Part shown: positions 45,501 to 53,109 of the stretch, one piece after another
Layout: every line of letters starts with the position of its first letter
Position numbering within the stretch: position 1 is the first letter of the stretch
Assembly (NCBI RefSeq): GCF_000407165.1
Contig: NZ_KE136479.1
Span: 1,871,464 to 1,935,463 of the forward strand
Source: Enterococcus haemoperoxidus ATCC BAA-382
Lineage (GTDB): Bacteria; Bacillota; Bacilli; Lactobacillales; Enterococcaceae
Direction: 5' to 3'
DNA length: 64,000 nucleotides
Notes under the pieces: generated by a model
The model's input: the letters and a program-made list of their open reading frames with translations, nothing else
What the model was told of the DNA's origin: nothing
The model's database searches: none
Made by a program: the position numbers and the translations under genes

Positions 45501-45562
45501 AAAACTTGTACTCCAGCAACAAACAACGTGATCCCTTTTCTTTTCCACCCTTTTTTCATCAT
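36509..45562 (-). CDS. Secreted RHS/YD-repeat polymorphic toxin, 3017 residues
   Basis: A WapA/RHS-type contact toxin. Domain order: signal peptide (about 1-34, GITLFVAGVQVLGLFPWGAI), a charged region, a DNRLRE-like wall domain (about 350-560, NYWFQDYMYIGYDDGYNGTL), a DUF6531-type start of the RHS cage (about 764-850), a long run of YD repeats (G..T.Y.YD..G.....D..G, to about 2470), a spacer, and the RHS core end REYSTTTGRFLQEDTWYGKV with NRYIYVENNPQKYRDRSGN (about 2670-2705). A linker (WNGVKK, QALYYQSAAYR, VPVVPPVTTIPKP) leads to the tip (about 2925-3017): SLEDHFDRHGEEVGAKTVEE and KRYRKNGKYIDLAPDGSVIS. No LPXTG anchor is seen. The core has DRSGN where DPSG is usual. The start follows the lipoprotein gene by three bases. 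Confidence 0.92.
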   Translation of the reverse strand: MMKKGWKRKGITLFVAGVQVLGLFPWGAIQSFAQENEKAETVGSSEVIATQEKVKKEELDQQTQQKLKEADESIPKEKKATKEADDKIEPTLEVAPQLKSAFEAEEKSMLASVKDDMVKKGLTEVLADRSETTKTFVHPETGVGETVVFTEPIHYEQEKDNWQEFNGTFEEEKDIYTAKEQIEVQVPNEVTEEEVPTVKVGESKVGIGLPDDKYEVQAVKDDKVLLAAENDLEPVEISYQPTGVKVSQYISEETDLTSVKFRLKLPDTLQAKEEKDLGIIGLYEGEKLVSAVPTPTIETITGDFISTAEADFDSKTNTLTLKALDKEKSQNLKSARVNVQFVQAKIEQGIEATSIRQYDDKMNYWFQDYMYIGYDDGYNGTLGAAHFVTYGLIKIPDAELKKIGKGREIESANLSLFRTGAPGFWGDRAKDGSGKVVNRHFEVHGLTKDIGAFSKATYKGFSDAKFPYGPPANEAGKETMIGGIDPNNRRVNFDITHLANDWINGGSNFGMIVKTNKVTSHELPYSTAEVFAAPKGGVTTASPYLVIKHRERPPIDKNMPLKDTTLKLRPFVSSDNDGLVQFQALGMDGVGRPDAKINYRVLDTSDKNKVTFSGTDPSIGRDYIFPNYPKLFEHANRYLELSSNWQTNTLLTSSLKENHLYKVEATITHGTEESKQTYDQFQLYKVTSQDTLPRLLKFYGLEKQRATFMRDNNMKDELLTQGNTVFIRNPKKNQGKAYQSQPLSKADKIRLDALSVGRGKHCKYGFEPINIGSGNLIYEMTDSVWYDFEEEQLFARTYNSKGGGMDSPVGRNWTLNQYLTLNQLEDKSMMLTKEDGGKIFFDRGKDGRYQVSDDSPYTLTKKIKDEKRSFELTNTEQKLTYLFDATGQIRKITNAYGQTKEYSYEEETGFLKSIKQFNGGKVLFDWDDNGHIKKATFPDQTTNSYEYDAKGNLTKVIDALGKKIVYTYNDNHFMTSYSDDEGTLLYQNKFDKEGRVIEQTDAKDNTVTITYEKNKTTTIDGNGNKEITTYNEHFQPTKIEYADGKSETKRYNDRYQLIEEIDRAGNKTTYENDANGNVTKTIFPDGSTEVSLYNASNQLTEQTDRLGKKTSYHYNEQGKLLQTTRPDGKTITYSYDEQGKVTSKTDADGTTENYTYHAGNLTSISDAHGAKTGYEYDAKGLITKEFDAAGNAKTFKRNKRGELIEETDFNGNTKTYSYSPEGYLLSETDFNGNQTSFTYDKLGRKIAEINPAGGKKTFEYDANGNITKETDYLGNAKTFTYNELNQVIEEKTATGSITRYTLNALGDPLTETVDDKKKTTYAYDENQNLIKKVDALKQETTYEYDQKNQRIKETYPDQTTILYEYDELGNITAKTDRNGLKTTYSYNEKSQLLKELSGDRETKYTYDSRGNKTTEIDPENNQRSFGFNPLGYLSEQTDAAGNKTVYETDNQGNVTKITDPDGNVLTYTYDGEGNVLSQTDALGNKKLSTYNSLNQLATTVEPTGDIIQYHYDANSNLVEKIDALGNKTTYSYTKDNQLQASTDPLGQITQLSYDASGNLVSFEDAIGRKTAYSYDLLNQLTKEVTPGNVTINYSYDVLGQRIKQSDSNGKSESYTYDKNGQMLTATDEQKRKISYEYNLFGEKIAETDAAGNKTSYAYNKLGQQTKITHPQETSQTLTYDGLGHVLEEVMPNGGKYAYSYDKRGNLIKETNPLGQTQRYAYNKNSQLVQSTTAKNEVTTYSYDKNNRLIETKDPLGNSQKIKYDANGNVITEIDAEGNQTTYAYDGNNQLIQTINAKKFQQTVSYDPVGRKIAETDFKGNKTSYEYNANDQLLKKTEPNKRITTYEYDAHGNLSKITDPKKAVTEMTYTSDGQLASETNAKGYKRLYEYDTYRNLLAVKDNVRKEPLETYRYNHYQQRIAETNAAGKKTTYDYNKFGQLTKLTYPNKTSVAYSYDLLDRVSEMTDIRGNKTKTEYDENGQVTRFIAPGEQVSTYEYDSNGNVTKEQDPMAFTSSYTYNKLNQVAEETDELGHKTTYAYDQLQQVAKITDPRNHQMAMDYDGNGNLVKETDAKGKEKHFGYDANDQLTSVKNRLGKTTNYTYDLQSNLTSVKDALGNQTTFNYSPTGELDSVLSANGKKESYEYTLDGQLAQTTTPKEETIQYKYDEMNQLVEKVTKNANFTYTFTDEEKMKSAAYETTEPTVAIDNEALKQAVPTKGEVTFEYNQYGDLTKATDEKGENLTYGYDALGRKTSVTYPSERKITYEYDKKNQLTVVADGDQKTVYEHDGAGQVKKISYPNGTITQYDYLATGEISSAETLEANGKSLAKMTYAYDENDNLQKETIQYPKLTLEKTYEYDAEDQLTKVIEVEGKKKTEIEYYYDDAGNRITYSEKVNDKEKTFYEYKVNNMNQVTEITSEKGAKFEYDANGNVSKKIAMTGEVTTYLYDVEDRLIQETSSNGVYTLYGYDALGNRVIKGTATEHGRRIKTDLKAWMKQTDRTAQLALNNQDVTLHEILTAVAKQPTMADRLRCLPKDRPWRKDHDKPRKTVETEKLKKELDKNHSIKIVTSLNEYNQEHTSPAKLTQETYDKKVKTTQRQEFTFGEETDIVGDQEDQYHRDGYSSIGTITNRQSGELITNTLYNEYGEATLRLENEYGYRSEYHDQSNRIHLRAREYSTTTGRFLQEDTWYGKVEQPQSQNRYIYVENNPQKYRDRSGNAGWWSKAWNNVKKQVKKVAQKVWNGVKKIASTVWNGVKAVWNAVVPSSPRVSSSWGGIASGVRYVGNYVGRTYYPQRSYVGANYIRGRNGQPAGYQTYSQALYYQSAAYRYQVQVQRAQATRMMATVRIKKVCDTADKKWTGKNKGLVVGAAFVIPIPRVPVVPPVTTIPKPNLDTGNFSFPSLPKVPSAQDLANGIVGWFIGDYIQKIAKNRDLDTGKWAKGSYKTEKDSLEDHFDRHGEEVGAKTVEEYLRKAEEFARTAKKGVQGKPVKGDTPGVKRYRKNGKYIDLAPDGSVISFGK
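36990..37608 (-). repeat. RHS 3' region, copy 1 of the recombination-prone segment
   Basis: This part of the live gene is nearly identical to 30180-30797 in the barnase cassette. The linker just downstream (36780-36960) is also shared with 23870-24090, 26400-26570, 27690-27880 and 33845-34000. Confidence 0.9.
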
Positions 45563-45565
45563 CGC

Positions 45566-45985
45566 CTACTCCTTTACCCCTTCTTCTTTTTCTAGAATCG
45601 TTTCATATTGTGTTTTTGCTAATTCAAAATTTGATTTTTCGATTGTTCTAGCTAGTTCCTTGATTGCTGGCGATAATTGTCGATATGTCTCATAAATCAA
45701 TTTGTCTTCTTCATTTAGAAGTTTTTGATAACTGCTTAATTTTGCTTTGTCTCCAATAATTTTAAAATCAGTCGCTACTTTTCTGAGATCTTTGGGATAC
45801 TCTTTATTCTTAATTTCCCCCATATTTTTCATATCTACCCACAATTGATATGTTTCTTTGAAACTTGTTTCTAAATCATAGATTTTTTTATCCAGATTCC
45901 CTTCGTTTGCTTTACTACTACATCCAGTAAAGAACAAAATTGAAACAAAAAAAATACATAACGTTACTTTTTTTAACCTTTTCAT
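45566..45985 (-). CDS. Lipoprotein encoded with the RHS toxin
   Basis: About 139 residues. The frame is open to 46039, but AAGGAGG seven bases before the ATG at 45985 decides the start (MKRLKKVTLCIFF). A lipoprotein signal ends in FFTGCSS, so the mature protein would be lipid-anchored at Cys. The mature part is helical and charged. Its stop (TAG) overlaps the ribosome site of the RHS gene, so the two are coupled. It may help secretion, folding or surface display of the RHS protein; this is inference. Confidence 0.75.
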   Translation of the reverse strand: MKRLKKVTLCIFFVSILFFTGCSSKANEGNLDKKIYDLETSFKETYQLWVDMKNMGEIKNKEYPKDLRKVATDFKIIGDKAKLSSYQKLLNEEDKLIYETYRQLSPAIKELARTIEKSNFELAKTQYETILEKEEGVKE

Positions 45986-46010
45986 TTTCAAACCTCCTTT
46001 TTGTATTTTA

Positions 46011-46039
46011 AACTTAACAAAAAGAGCGCTCTCTTTCAA
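46011..46039 (-). promoter_or_regulatory. Candidate promoter of the lipoprotein-RHS operon with a palindrome
   Basis: On the minus strand TTGAAA (46034-46039), 17 bases and TAAGTT (46011-46016). The spacer contains the perfect palindrome AGAGCGCTCT (46023-46032), a possible operator. The -10 match is weak. Confidence 0.4.
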
Positions 46040-46286
46040 TAGAATAACGAAATAAAAAAAATTTTTTTACCGAACAAGCTAAAGATTCTACTTTCAAGTG
46101 CATTTCAATTTGTATAATTTCGTTAAAAATAACATATAAAATAAACGTACTTCTTTTTAAAAACATCACTACTCTATCTCAAGTTATTTTTTTTAAAATT
46201 ATCGATAAAACTGCTATCAAAAAATGTAAAAAAGCATTATAGTTATCTTACAAGATAATAAGTAACGTATTAAAGGAGCGAAGTCT

Positions 46287-47333
46287 GTGTCGATTTATGA
46301 AAAATTTGTTCAAAATGAACGCTTAAGACGTTTTTTTGTTTTAGCTGTTGTTATTTTTATTTTATTTTTAGCGAGAAGCATGATCACAATGATTTTATTA
46401 ACGTTTATCTTTACGTTTTTAGCACTTCATTTTGTGAAATTTGTGCAGCAGTATTTAAAAGTGCCCTCTCTCATACTGGTTTTAGCCACTTATTCTTTGA
46501 TCGTTTTTTTAGTCTATCTGGCCGTTACCAAATATGTGCCGGTTCTGATTCATCAATCTGTTCAAATGTATAATTCCGTCATCCGTTTCTACCAAACTCC
46601 GACGGATGATCATAATCAGCTTTTGATGGTCATTGATAATTATCTAGAAAAATCCAATTTAATGTCTCAAATCCAAAATGGTGCAAGTATCCTTTTGCGG
46701 TATGTTCAAGATATTGGGTCGATCGGTCTTTCTTTTATTCTCTCATTCATTTTAAGTTTCTTTTTTATGATCGAGAAAAAGCAAATGGCGGAGTTTTCTA
46801 AGTTATTTTTAAAAAGTGATTTTGACTGGTTTTTTCAGGATATTTACTTTTTTGCAGATAAGTTTGTAAATACCTTTGGTGTCGTGATGGAAGCTCAATT
46901 CTTTATTGCGGTTGTTAATACGGGGATCACAACGATTTGTTTGGCATTGATCGGGTTTCATCAATTGCCAAGTTTAGCCATCATGATTTTTATTTTAAGC
47001 TTGATTCCTGTCGCAGGTGTGATCATTTCCTGTATTCCATTAAGTTTCATTGCTTATTCAGAAGGTGGCATCAATGATGTAATCTATATCTTAGTGGTGA
47101 TCATTGTCGTTCATTTATTTGAGTCTTATGTATTAAATCCTAAATTTATGTCGAGTAAAACAGATTTACCAATTTTTTATACATTTGTTATTTTACTGAT
47201 CAGTGAACGACTATTTGGTGTTTGGGGATTGATTGTTGGTATTCCGATTTTTACTTTCTTTTTAGATATTTTAAAAGTCAAACCAATCCATTCGGTTACT
47301 GAGAAACTCTCCGACCCACCAAATATAGAATAA
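46287..47333 (+). CDS. AI-2E family membrane protein (PerM/YtvI-like)
   Basis: A 348-residue membrane protein with about eight hydrophobic segments, including the N-terminal pair and the conserved SLAIMIFILSLIPVAGVIIS and SKTDLPIFYTFVILLISERL regions of the AI-2 exporter-like superfamily. Members move small molecules or ions (AI-2, or sodium/proton in some); the substrate here is unknown. It starts with GTG, preceded by AAAGGAGCG. It is divergent from the lipoprotein-RHS operon. Confidence 0.85.
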   Translation: MSIYEKFVQNERLRRFFVLAVVIFILFLARSMITMILLTFIFTFLALHFVKFVQQYLKVPSLILVLATYSLIVFLVYLAVTKYVPVLIHQSVQMYNSVIRFYQTPTDDHNQLLMVIDNYLEKSNLMSQIQNGASILLRYVQDIGSIGLSFILSFILSFFFMIEKKQMAEFSKLFLKSDFDWFFQDIYFFADKFVNTFGVVMEAQFFIAVVNTGITTICLALIGFHQLPSLAIMIFILSLIPVAGVIISCIPLSFIAYSEGGINDVIYILVVIIVVHLFESYVLNPKFMSSKTDLPIFYTFVILLISERLFGVWGLIVGIPIFTFFLDILKVKPIHSVTEKLSDPPNIE

Positions 47334-47341
47334 AAAAAAGC

Positions 47342-47585
47342 TTGAAAGATTATTTAAATGGTTGGTTGCTTGATAAAAATTTGACCAAAAGTGCTGTTTT
47401 GAAAAAAACTGGTATTACGGAAGCAACAAGATATCAATACTTTGATGAAAAAAACAGGCTATGCCTAGCTCTACCCGAAACACCCTTGGGATGCTATTGT
47501 GATTTATGGAATCACTCATCATTTAACTATCATAGAAATCGATGATCTTTTATATAGTGAAGAACTTAAAACGTTTGGAGATTAA
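47342..47585 (+). pseudogene. Decayed helix-turn-helix regulator gene
   Basis: The first part (KDYLNGWLLDKNLTKSAVLK, KTGITEATRYQYFDEKN) is an XRE-like helix-turn-helix. It then loses its middle, and in another frame continues TGYA, a TAG, LYPKHPWDAIVIYGITHHLT and IIEIDDLLYSEELKTFGD to 47585, the typical end of such small regulators. So there is an internal deletion, a frame change and a stop. Confidence 0.75.
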
Positions 47586-47592
47586 ATGAATC

Positions 47593-47638
47593 AAAAAAAT
47601 ACAACGTTATTCCTTTTGAGGAACACGTTGTATTTTTT
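47593..47638. terminator. Bidirectional terminator between the decayed regulator and nhaC
   Basis: AAAAATACAACGT and ACGTTGTATTTTTT with an inner TCC/GGA stem; A and T runs on both sides. Confidence 0.85.
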
Positions 47639-47640
47639 AT

Positions 47641-49011
47641 TTATTCTTTCGTTTTCTTTTTCCCAATAATCGTAAGGAAAAATGACAATAATGGCAACGC
47701 AAAGCAAAATACTGCATAAGGTAAATAATCCATTGTGGCAATTCCTAAGGTTCCTGAAATGAACACGCCACTCACACCCCAAGGAATCAACGGATTCACA
47801 ACAGAGCCTGCATCATTCAATCCTCTAGACAACATTGTCAATGGAACCTTTTTTTCTTTGAATTTAGCAATAAATGACTTCCCAGGTAAAATGATTGAAA
47901 GATATTGTTCTCCAATTAAGACATTGATACCAATCGAACTCATCATGGTGATAAAAATCAATTTTTGACGAGAATCAATCACCGTTTCAAAGCGTTGTAG
48001 TAAGCAATCGATAATTTCCATTTTCACTAGTAATCCGCCTAATGCTAACGCTAAAATAATTAACGATACTGACCACATCATGCTTTGAATACCGCCTCTA
48101 GATAGCAGTTCATCCACTTGCGTGTTTCCTGTATGAGAAACAACCCCATTTTGGATAAGTTCTGCCGTCTCACCAAAAGAAAAATGAGTACTTGTAAAAA
48201 ACAGTAAGATAAGGGATGCGCAAATACTCAACAACAAGGTTGGGATCGCTGGGATTTTTTTCCAAGCACAAACAAACAAGAGTGCTAACGGAATAAGTTC
48301 CATAAAAGAAATCGTAAAATTGTTATTTAATGTCTGAACGATATCATGAATACTTGTACTATCTAGCGCACCATCATAACGTAACCCCACGACTAAAAAA
48401 TAACCAAACGAAAGGATTGCAGCTGGGATCGCTGTTTTATATGTATTTTTTAAATGGTCAAATAAATCGACTTCTGAAATAGCCGCAGCTAAATTCACTG
48501 TATCTGAAAGTGGAGAAATTGAATTTCCTAAAAAGGCCCCTGAAACAATGGCTCCTGTTGTTAATACTGGATCAACACCAATCAAACTACCCATTCCTAA
48601 AAAAGCAATACCGATTGTTGAAATGGTCGTAAACGAACTTCCCACAGCTCCACCTACAATACCACAAACAATAAAAACAGTTGGAATAAAAAATTTCACT
48701 GATAAGAAAGAGAAACCTAAAACCATGATTGTCGGAATTGTCCCAACAGCGATCCAAACGCTGATCAACGCGCCAATCAAAATAAAAATCAGCATGGGAA
48801 TTATGCCAGAAGCAACCCCCTCTATCAACGCATCATGAACAAAATCCCAAGAAAACTTTTTATACACCGCAAACAAAAGCAAATAGCCAATCGCAAGCAA
48901 TATAGCGATATGAGCAGGAATACCAAAGCCAATAATACTTGTACCAATCATCAACAATAATGTTATTAATATGAAAACTGCTTCATTAAAATTCACTTGA
49001 TATTTTTTCAT
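47641..49011 (-). CDS. nhaC: NhaC-type sodium/proton antiporter
   Basis: About 456 residues, with about twelve hydrophobic helices and the NhaC signature blocks GALISVWIAVGTIPTIM, SGAFLGNSISPLSDTVNLAA and LSRGLNDAGSVVNPLIPWGV. The start at 49011 follows AAGGTGAG; the upstream open frame to 49044 has no site. In enterococci an nhaC gene accompanies the tyrosine decarboxylase cluster, where it likely helps ion and pH balance under acid stress. It is the last gene of the tyrP-tyrDC-nhaC unit. Confidence 0.92.
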   Translation of the reverse strand: MKKYQVNFNEAVFILITLLLMIGTSIIGFGIPAHIAILLAIGYLLLFAVYKKFSWDFVHDALIEGVASGIIPMLIFILIGALISVWIAVGTIPTIMVLGFSFLSVKFFIPTVFIVCGIVGGAVGSSFTTISTIGIAFLGMGSLIGVDPVLTTGAIVSGAFLGNSISPLSDTVNLAAAISEVDLFDHLKNTYKTAIPAAILSFGYFLVVGLRYDGALDSTSIHDIVQTLNNNFTISFMELIPLALLFVCAWKKIPAIPTLLLSICASLILLFFTSTHFSFGETAELIQNGVVSHTGNTQVDELLSRGGIQSMMWSVSLIILALALGGLLVKMEIIDCLLQRFETVIDSRQKLIFITMMSSIGINVLIGEQYLSIILPGKSFIAKFKEKKVPLTMLSRGLNDAGSVVNPLIPWGVSGVFISGTLGIATMDYLPYAVFCFALPLLSFFLTIIGKKKTKE

Positions 49012-49106
49012 ACATGTTCTCACCTTTTTATAGAGAGTTAGCAATCAGGATCATTCTAGCTTCCTATTTAACCATTCCCTCTTATTTATTTTTTATAGAA
49101 AATCTG

Positions 49107-49143
49107 CAGCTGCGGTAAAGCTGTATTTTTGCCTTACCGCACC
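49107..49143 (-). terminator. Hairpin between tyrDC and nhaC
   Basis: On the minus strand TGCGGTAA and TTTACCGCA pair around a loop, without a long T run. It could reduce read-through into nhaC or protect the 3' end of the tyrDC message. Confidence 0.5.
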
Positions 49144-49157
49144 CACAATATTCAACT

Positions 49158-51014
49158 CTATTGCTCAGCGTAAATTGCTTCTAGTTTTTCTTGAATTGCT
49201 ACTTTGATTTTTTCTGCATAGTCATCAAAGACTTCTTTGTCATTCATGTATGGTGACATACCGGCTGCACGTAAGATCGTTACTTTATCAGCACGTTCCC
49301 ATTCAGCGCGAGAGAAACCCAAACTGTTTACAAATTCAAATGGACTATGACCATACTCTTCGATAGCAAAATCAGTATGTGATGTAATGAATTCATTGTT
49401 ATATAAACCACCTTTTGTATAAGAGGCATAGTCGTAGAAATCATGATTTAATTTATTCATTTTTACAAGGTCAGTATTTCCTTTTTCATTAAAGACATAG
49501 TCGACCATATTAAAGTCTGGTTTTGTTAAAGCATGGATTTCAATTATCTTGTTGCCAACTTTAAATTCTAACCCATCGATAAAGTGATAGAAATGATAGG
49601 CTCCTTCAATACTTGCACCCATCAATTTACCATAACCAGTTACGTTTAATGGTAAGACTTTGTGGGCAGTCCAAACAGCAGCTGCAGTTGCACCAGCTTT
49701 AGATCCTTCAAGAATATAAGCACCTAATAGCGCTGGAATATCTGCCCCTTTTTCAAATACATATGTTGCAAAGTAAGAAATCACATCACGCATACGGATA
49801 TCTTTAATTACCACACCACCAGCAGAATATGGAATATAGCCCATTTTATGTGGATCGATCGTTACAGATTCAGCTTGTTCGATTGCTTTGAATGATTCAT
49901 AAACTTCTCTTGTCAACCAATCATTTTTTTCTTGGAAGATGTTATGTTTTGCATAAACTTCTTCGATCTTATCCCATTCGATGAATTGATCATTTTCATC
50001 TAAGAAGATTGAACGTCCATAACCGCCGTAAGCTGCATCAACATGCACGTAGAAGTAGATGCCTTCTTTGGCTAATTTATCTCGTAAAGCAATGATTTGA
50101 TCAATACGGTCTACTTGACCTTCTTCTGTTGAGCCGACCACACCAACAACTCCAAGTGTAGGAATTCCTTGGGCTGCTAGATCACGAATTTGTGCTTCTA
50201 ATTTATCGATATCCATGCGGTATTCACTGTTTACTTCACCAGCAATTACTTGGTCTAAACCAATACCGATAATGTCTGCCGCTTTTAACCACGAATAGTG
50301 TTTTGTTTGTGGTACGATCCATTTACCTAATTTGTCTAAGTTTTTACCACTACGAGCTGAATTAGCTTTGATTTCATCAAATTTATCTTGTAATTGATCT
50401 AAGATATCCAAAACTTCAGATGTAGGCATATTTAGTAATTCCCAATCAGATTTGCCTGCAACCATTTCTGGTGCAACAGCTTGAATCGCCCATGGCAATG
50501 ATTTCATATTACGGGCATACCATAAACCTTCTAAGTTAGCGATCGAACCATCTGCTGCAATATGACCCCAGCCATCTTCGTAACCCATCAATGTCGCAAA
50601 TTCTAGTCCAACTTCTTCTTCCATTTGTGACGTTGCTGGTGATGATTCATAAGCCACGTTATTGCCGTTCCAAAGCATTGCAGTTGTATAGGCGATAATT
50701 GATGGCATTAATGTTTCAGCGTTCATATGTCCCCAGAAACGGCCAGCTGAGTGCCATGGAAGTGATTCTGTACGTAAACGTGAAGATAATACATTGAAGA
50801 CACTTCTCATATTATCCGCTGTTTCTTGGAAACTTTTAGAACTTCTGTCTTGTGGAGAAATAACAGGTAAATCTTGTGGCATATAATTTTGTCTCCAGCC
50901 AACATGTTCATCGATCATTTTGTTTAATAATTCTTTGAATAGATCAACGTTTTCGCCTTTGTCTCCTAGAAATAAAGCTTTTAAATTTGTATCATCAGTA
51001 TTGAAATTTTTCAT
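49158..51014 (-). CDS. tyrDC: Tyrosine decarboxylase
   Basis: A PLP-dependent decarboxylase making tyramine and CO2 from tyrosine; proton use and tyramine export give acid resistance. The 618 residues match the size of lactic TyrDC. Seen are [53 protein letters not shown], and the PLP lysine in [13 protein letters not shown] (about residue 390). The ATG at 51014 follows TTGGAGG; the frame is open to 51038. The gene lies between tyrP and nhaC. Some enterococci have a second, related aromatic amino acid decarboxylase; tyrP and tyrS next door favour tyrosine here. Confidence 0.92.
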   Translation of the reverse strand: MKNFNTDDTNLKALFLGDKGENVDLFKELLNKMIDEHVGWRQNYMPQDLPVISPQDRSSKSFQETADNMRSVFNVLSSRLRTESLPWHSAGRFWGHMNAETLMPSIIAYTTAMLWNGNNVAYESSPATSQMEEEVGLEFATLMGYEDGWGHIAADGSIANLEGLWYARNMKSLPWAIQAVAPEMVAGKSDWELLNMPTSEVLDILDQLQDKFDEIKANSARSGKNLDKLGKWIVPQTKHYSWLKAADIIGIGLDQVIAGEVNSEYRMDIDKLEAQIRDLAAQGIPTLGVVGVVGSTEEGQVDRIDQIIALRDKLAKEGIYFYVHVDAAYGGYGRSIFLDENDQFIEWDKIEEVYAKHNIFQEKNDWLTREVYESFKAIEQAESVTIDPHKMGYIPYSAGGVVIKDIRMRDVISYFATYVFEKGADIPALLGAYILEGSKAGATAAAVWTAHKVLPLNVTGYGKLMGASIEGAYHFYHFIDGLEFKVGNKIIEIHALTKPDFNMVDYVFNEKGNTDLVKMNKLNHDFYDYASYTKGGLYNNEFITSHTDFAIEEYGHSPFEFVNSLGFSRAEWERADKVTILRAAGMSPYMNDKEVFDDYAEKIKVAIQEKLEAIYAEQ

Positions 51015-51065
51015 GATATTTTCCTCCAATAGTTTCATAATTGTTCATGCTGAAAATGTTATTTC

Positions 51066-52472
51066 TTATTTATTTGTTTTCTTCCATTCTGGTTTCTTTC
51101 TCTTATAAATGATTAATGCAATTCCGATCATAATCACAGTAGCCGCCACTTGGAAAATAATATATGCTACATGTCCGCTTTGAGGAACAGAGCTAGGTGG
51201 AATCAAGCTGACTAGAATTGTAACAACCACACTAACGATTGCTAAAACTGAGACAAACCACATCAAACCATTGCCTTTATTTCCTAATCTAAAGGGACGC
51301 TTTACTGTCGGCATACTGTAACGTAACTTAATTGCTGAAAGTGAAATCAATAGATATACCACACAATAAAGAATCGTCGTTGTAATCGTGATGATTAAAA
51401 ATGCTGCACTGATATCTGGTACAACAACATATAAGAATGATACAAGTGAAATCACAATTGCTTGGATCATAACAAAAACAATTGGAATCCCTTTTGCGTT
51501 ACGTTTTTGGAAGAATCGAGGTAAGTTTCCTTCTTCTGCTACTTTGATCATTGATTTACTTGGACCTAACACCCAAGCACTCAATTGCACTAACACACCG
51601 ACTAAAATCATCAATGAAATAATATTATTGAAAATCGCTGGAATTCCTAAATCTTGTGTCATGATCACAAATGGTTGTGTGATGTTAGCAAGTTCCATTT
51701 TTCCAGCTGGTACACTATCTGCTACACTTAAACCAGCAGCTAAGTTAAACACAACTAATAGTAAAACAGATGCAATAACTGCAATTGGATAATTACGTTT
51801 TGGATTATCAATGTTATTTGCATGAACAGATGAAATTTCTACTCCAGCAAAAATGAAGATAATTCCTGTTAACGTTGGTAAGCTACCAAGGTCGCTAAAA
51901 TCAGGTAACAACTTGCTTGCTTCAAAGTGACCTAAATAGCTATCCTGATTGATTCCATGTTTTGCCATATACATCATTCCTAAAATAACTAAAGCCACAA
52001 AAGGAATATAAACGCCAATCACAGCGCCCCAGTCGCCCGCAATTTTTACCATATCAAATTTCAAATTCAACAACGTAATGCCCCAATAAGAAATCAATAT
52101 CATGATAAAAATAAATAAATTATTGTGTCCTAAATCTGGACGGTCGATCACATAACCTAGCAGTACGCCTACGGTTGAAGCAACCATTACCATTCCGAAA
52201 AACATTTGTACCCATAATAACCATGACGTAACAAAACCCCATTTTTCTCCAAAAGCATTACGTACCCATACTTGCGGTCCGCCTTCTTCTGGCCAACCAG
52301 TTGATAACTCAGCTGAAATCAATGCAATTGGTAATGCAAAGCAGCAAGCTGCGATCAACATATAAAAAATTTGTGCCCATCCTGTTGATGCCAATGTTGG
52401 AACACTACGAACCGTTCCGAAAAAGGCCATGGTAATTCCAATTAATCCAAATAATGATAATTTCTTATTCAT
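51066..52472 (-). CDS. tyrP: Tyrosine/tyramine antiporter
   Basis: A 468-residue amino acid transporter of the GadC-like branch of the APC superfamily with twelve hydrophobic helices. GWPEEGGPQVWVRNAFGEKW is the typical loop of decarboxylase-linked exchangers and IFAGVEISSVHANNIDNPKR follows. It swaps tyrosine for tyramine at the membrane, so the pair makes a proton-motive cycle. AGGAGGTC precedes the ATG. It is the first gene of the leftward unit, unlike E. faecalis where, as I recall, tyrDC comes before tyrP. Confidence 0.9.
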   Translation of the reverse strand: MNKKLSLFGLIGITMAFFGTVRSVPTLASTGWAQIFYMLIAACCFALPIALISAELSTGWPEEGGPQVWVRNAFGEKWGFVTSWLLWVQMFFGMVMVASTVGVLLGYVIDRPDLGHNNLFIFIMILISYWGITLLNLKFDMVKIAGDWGAVIGVYIPFVALVILGMMYMAKHGINQDSYLGHFEASKLLPDFSDLGSLPTLTGIIFIFAGVEISSVHANNIDNPKRNYPIAVIASVLLLVVFNLAAGLSVADSVPAGKMELANITQPFVIMTQDLGIPAIFNNIISLMILVGVLVQLSAWVLGPSKSMIKVAEEGNLPRFFQKRNAKGIPIVFVMIQAIVISLVSFLYVVVPDISAAFLIITITTTILYCVVYLLISLSAIKLRYSMPTVKRPFRLGNKGNGLMWFVSVLAIVSVVVTILVSLIPPSSVPQSGHVAYIIFQVAATVIMIGIALIIYKRKKPEWKKTNK

Positions 52473-52811
52473 GTTTCTATTTGACCTCCTGATTAAATCT
52501 ATTTTTTGTTTCCCACATGTGAAATCACTCCCAAAGTATAGGTAGCTTTAAGCCTCAAGTCAAAAAGAGCAGAATTAAAAAAATAACCTGTTATTTAACA
52601 TTTATATACTTTATACAGCGCGTCAACGCTCCACTGCGCTAAAGTATTTGTGTGAAAAAAATAACATGGAAGAGCTAATTGTAAAAAGGTCGTTCGCAAT
52701 TGTTAGAAATTATACTTGTTACTTTCTACTTTCAAAAAACCTAGATTAAAGCGAAGTCTCTTTATATGAGAAACCCCTCATTTAAAAATAATAAAATAAA
52801 AAAAGAAGTAT
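52473..52811. other. Divergent control region between tyrP and tyrS
   Basis: About 340 bases with no gene. It should hold the tyrP promoter (minus strand) and perhaps a site for a pH or tyrosine response. I do not see a T-box sequence on the minus strand. GCGCGTCAACGCTCCACTGCGC at 52618-52639, quoted here as GCGCGTCAACG..CACTGCGC, is the only GC-rich island and could form a small hairpin. Confidence 0.4.
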
Positions 52812-52840
52812 TTGACAAGTTGACTTATTTGTCGTAAAAT
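52812..52840 (+). promoter_or_regulatory. tyrS promoter
   Basis: TTGACA (52812-52817), a 17-base spacer and TAAAAT (52835-52840): a near-consensus sigma-A promoter placed before the T-box leader. Confidence 0.9.
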
Positions 52841-52867
52841 TGCTACAAAATAACATATCAAACTTTA

Positions 52868-53084
52868 ATAAAGCGAAGTAGCAAGAATGTCCCTATTTCA
52901 GAGAGTCAGCATTTAGTGAGAGTTGGCATATACATTTTTTGTGAATTACACTTTTAGTTTCCTACCGTAAGTAGGCGTCTATCTACGATACAGATTTAAG
53001 AGGTATATGATGTTCATATACAATTTGGGTGGTAACACGGCGAAGTTCGTCCCATAGGCTAATAGCCTATGGGGCGTTTTTTAT
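52868..53084 (+). promoter_or_regulatory. T-box riboswitch of tyrS
   Basis: The leader holds the T-box sequence TTGGGTGGTAACACGGCG (53025-53042) that pairs with the uncharged tRNA end, followed by a terminator stem CCCATAGGCT/AGCCTATGGG and a T run (53050-53083). A likely specifier codon is TAC (Tyr) at 52949-52951 within GTGAATTACAC. Uncharged tRNA-Tyr should let transcription run into tyrS. Confidence 0.92.
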
Positions 53085-53109
53085 TTTATTTAGGAGAGGA
53101 AGAAGAGAC

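Noticed and set aside
19500-46000. Mobile element carrying the cassette array
   Set aside because: No transposase, integrase or clear terminal inverted repeats were seen; the joints look like RHS-type homologous or spacer-mediated recombination.
49158-51014. Glutamate decarboxylase
   Set aside because: Length about 620 residues and the [12 protein letters not shown] and [11 protein letters not shown] blocks fit the lactic tyrosine decarboxylases, and tyrS and tyrP are adjacent.
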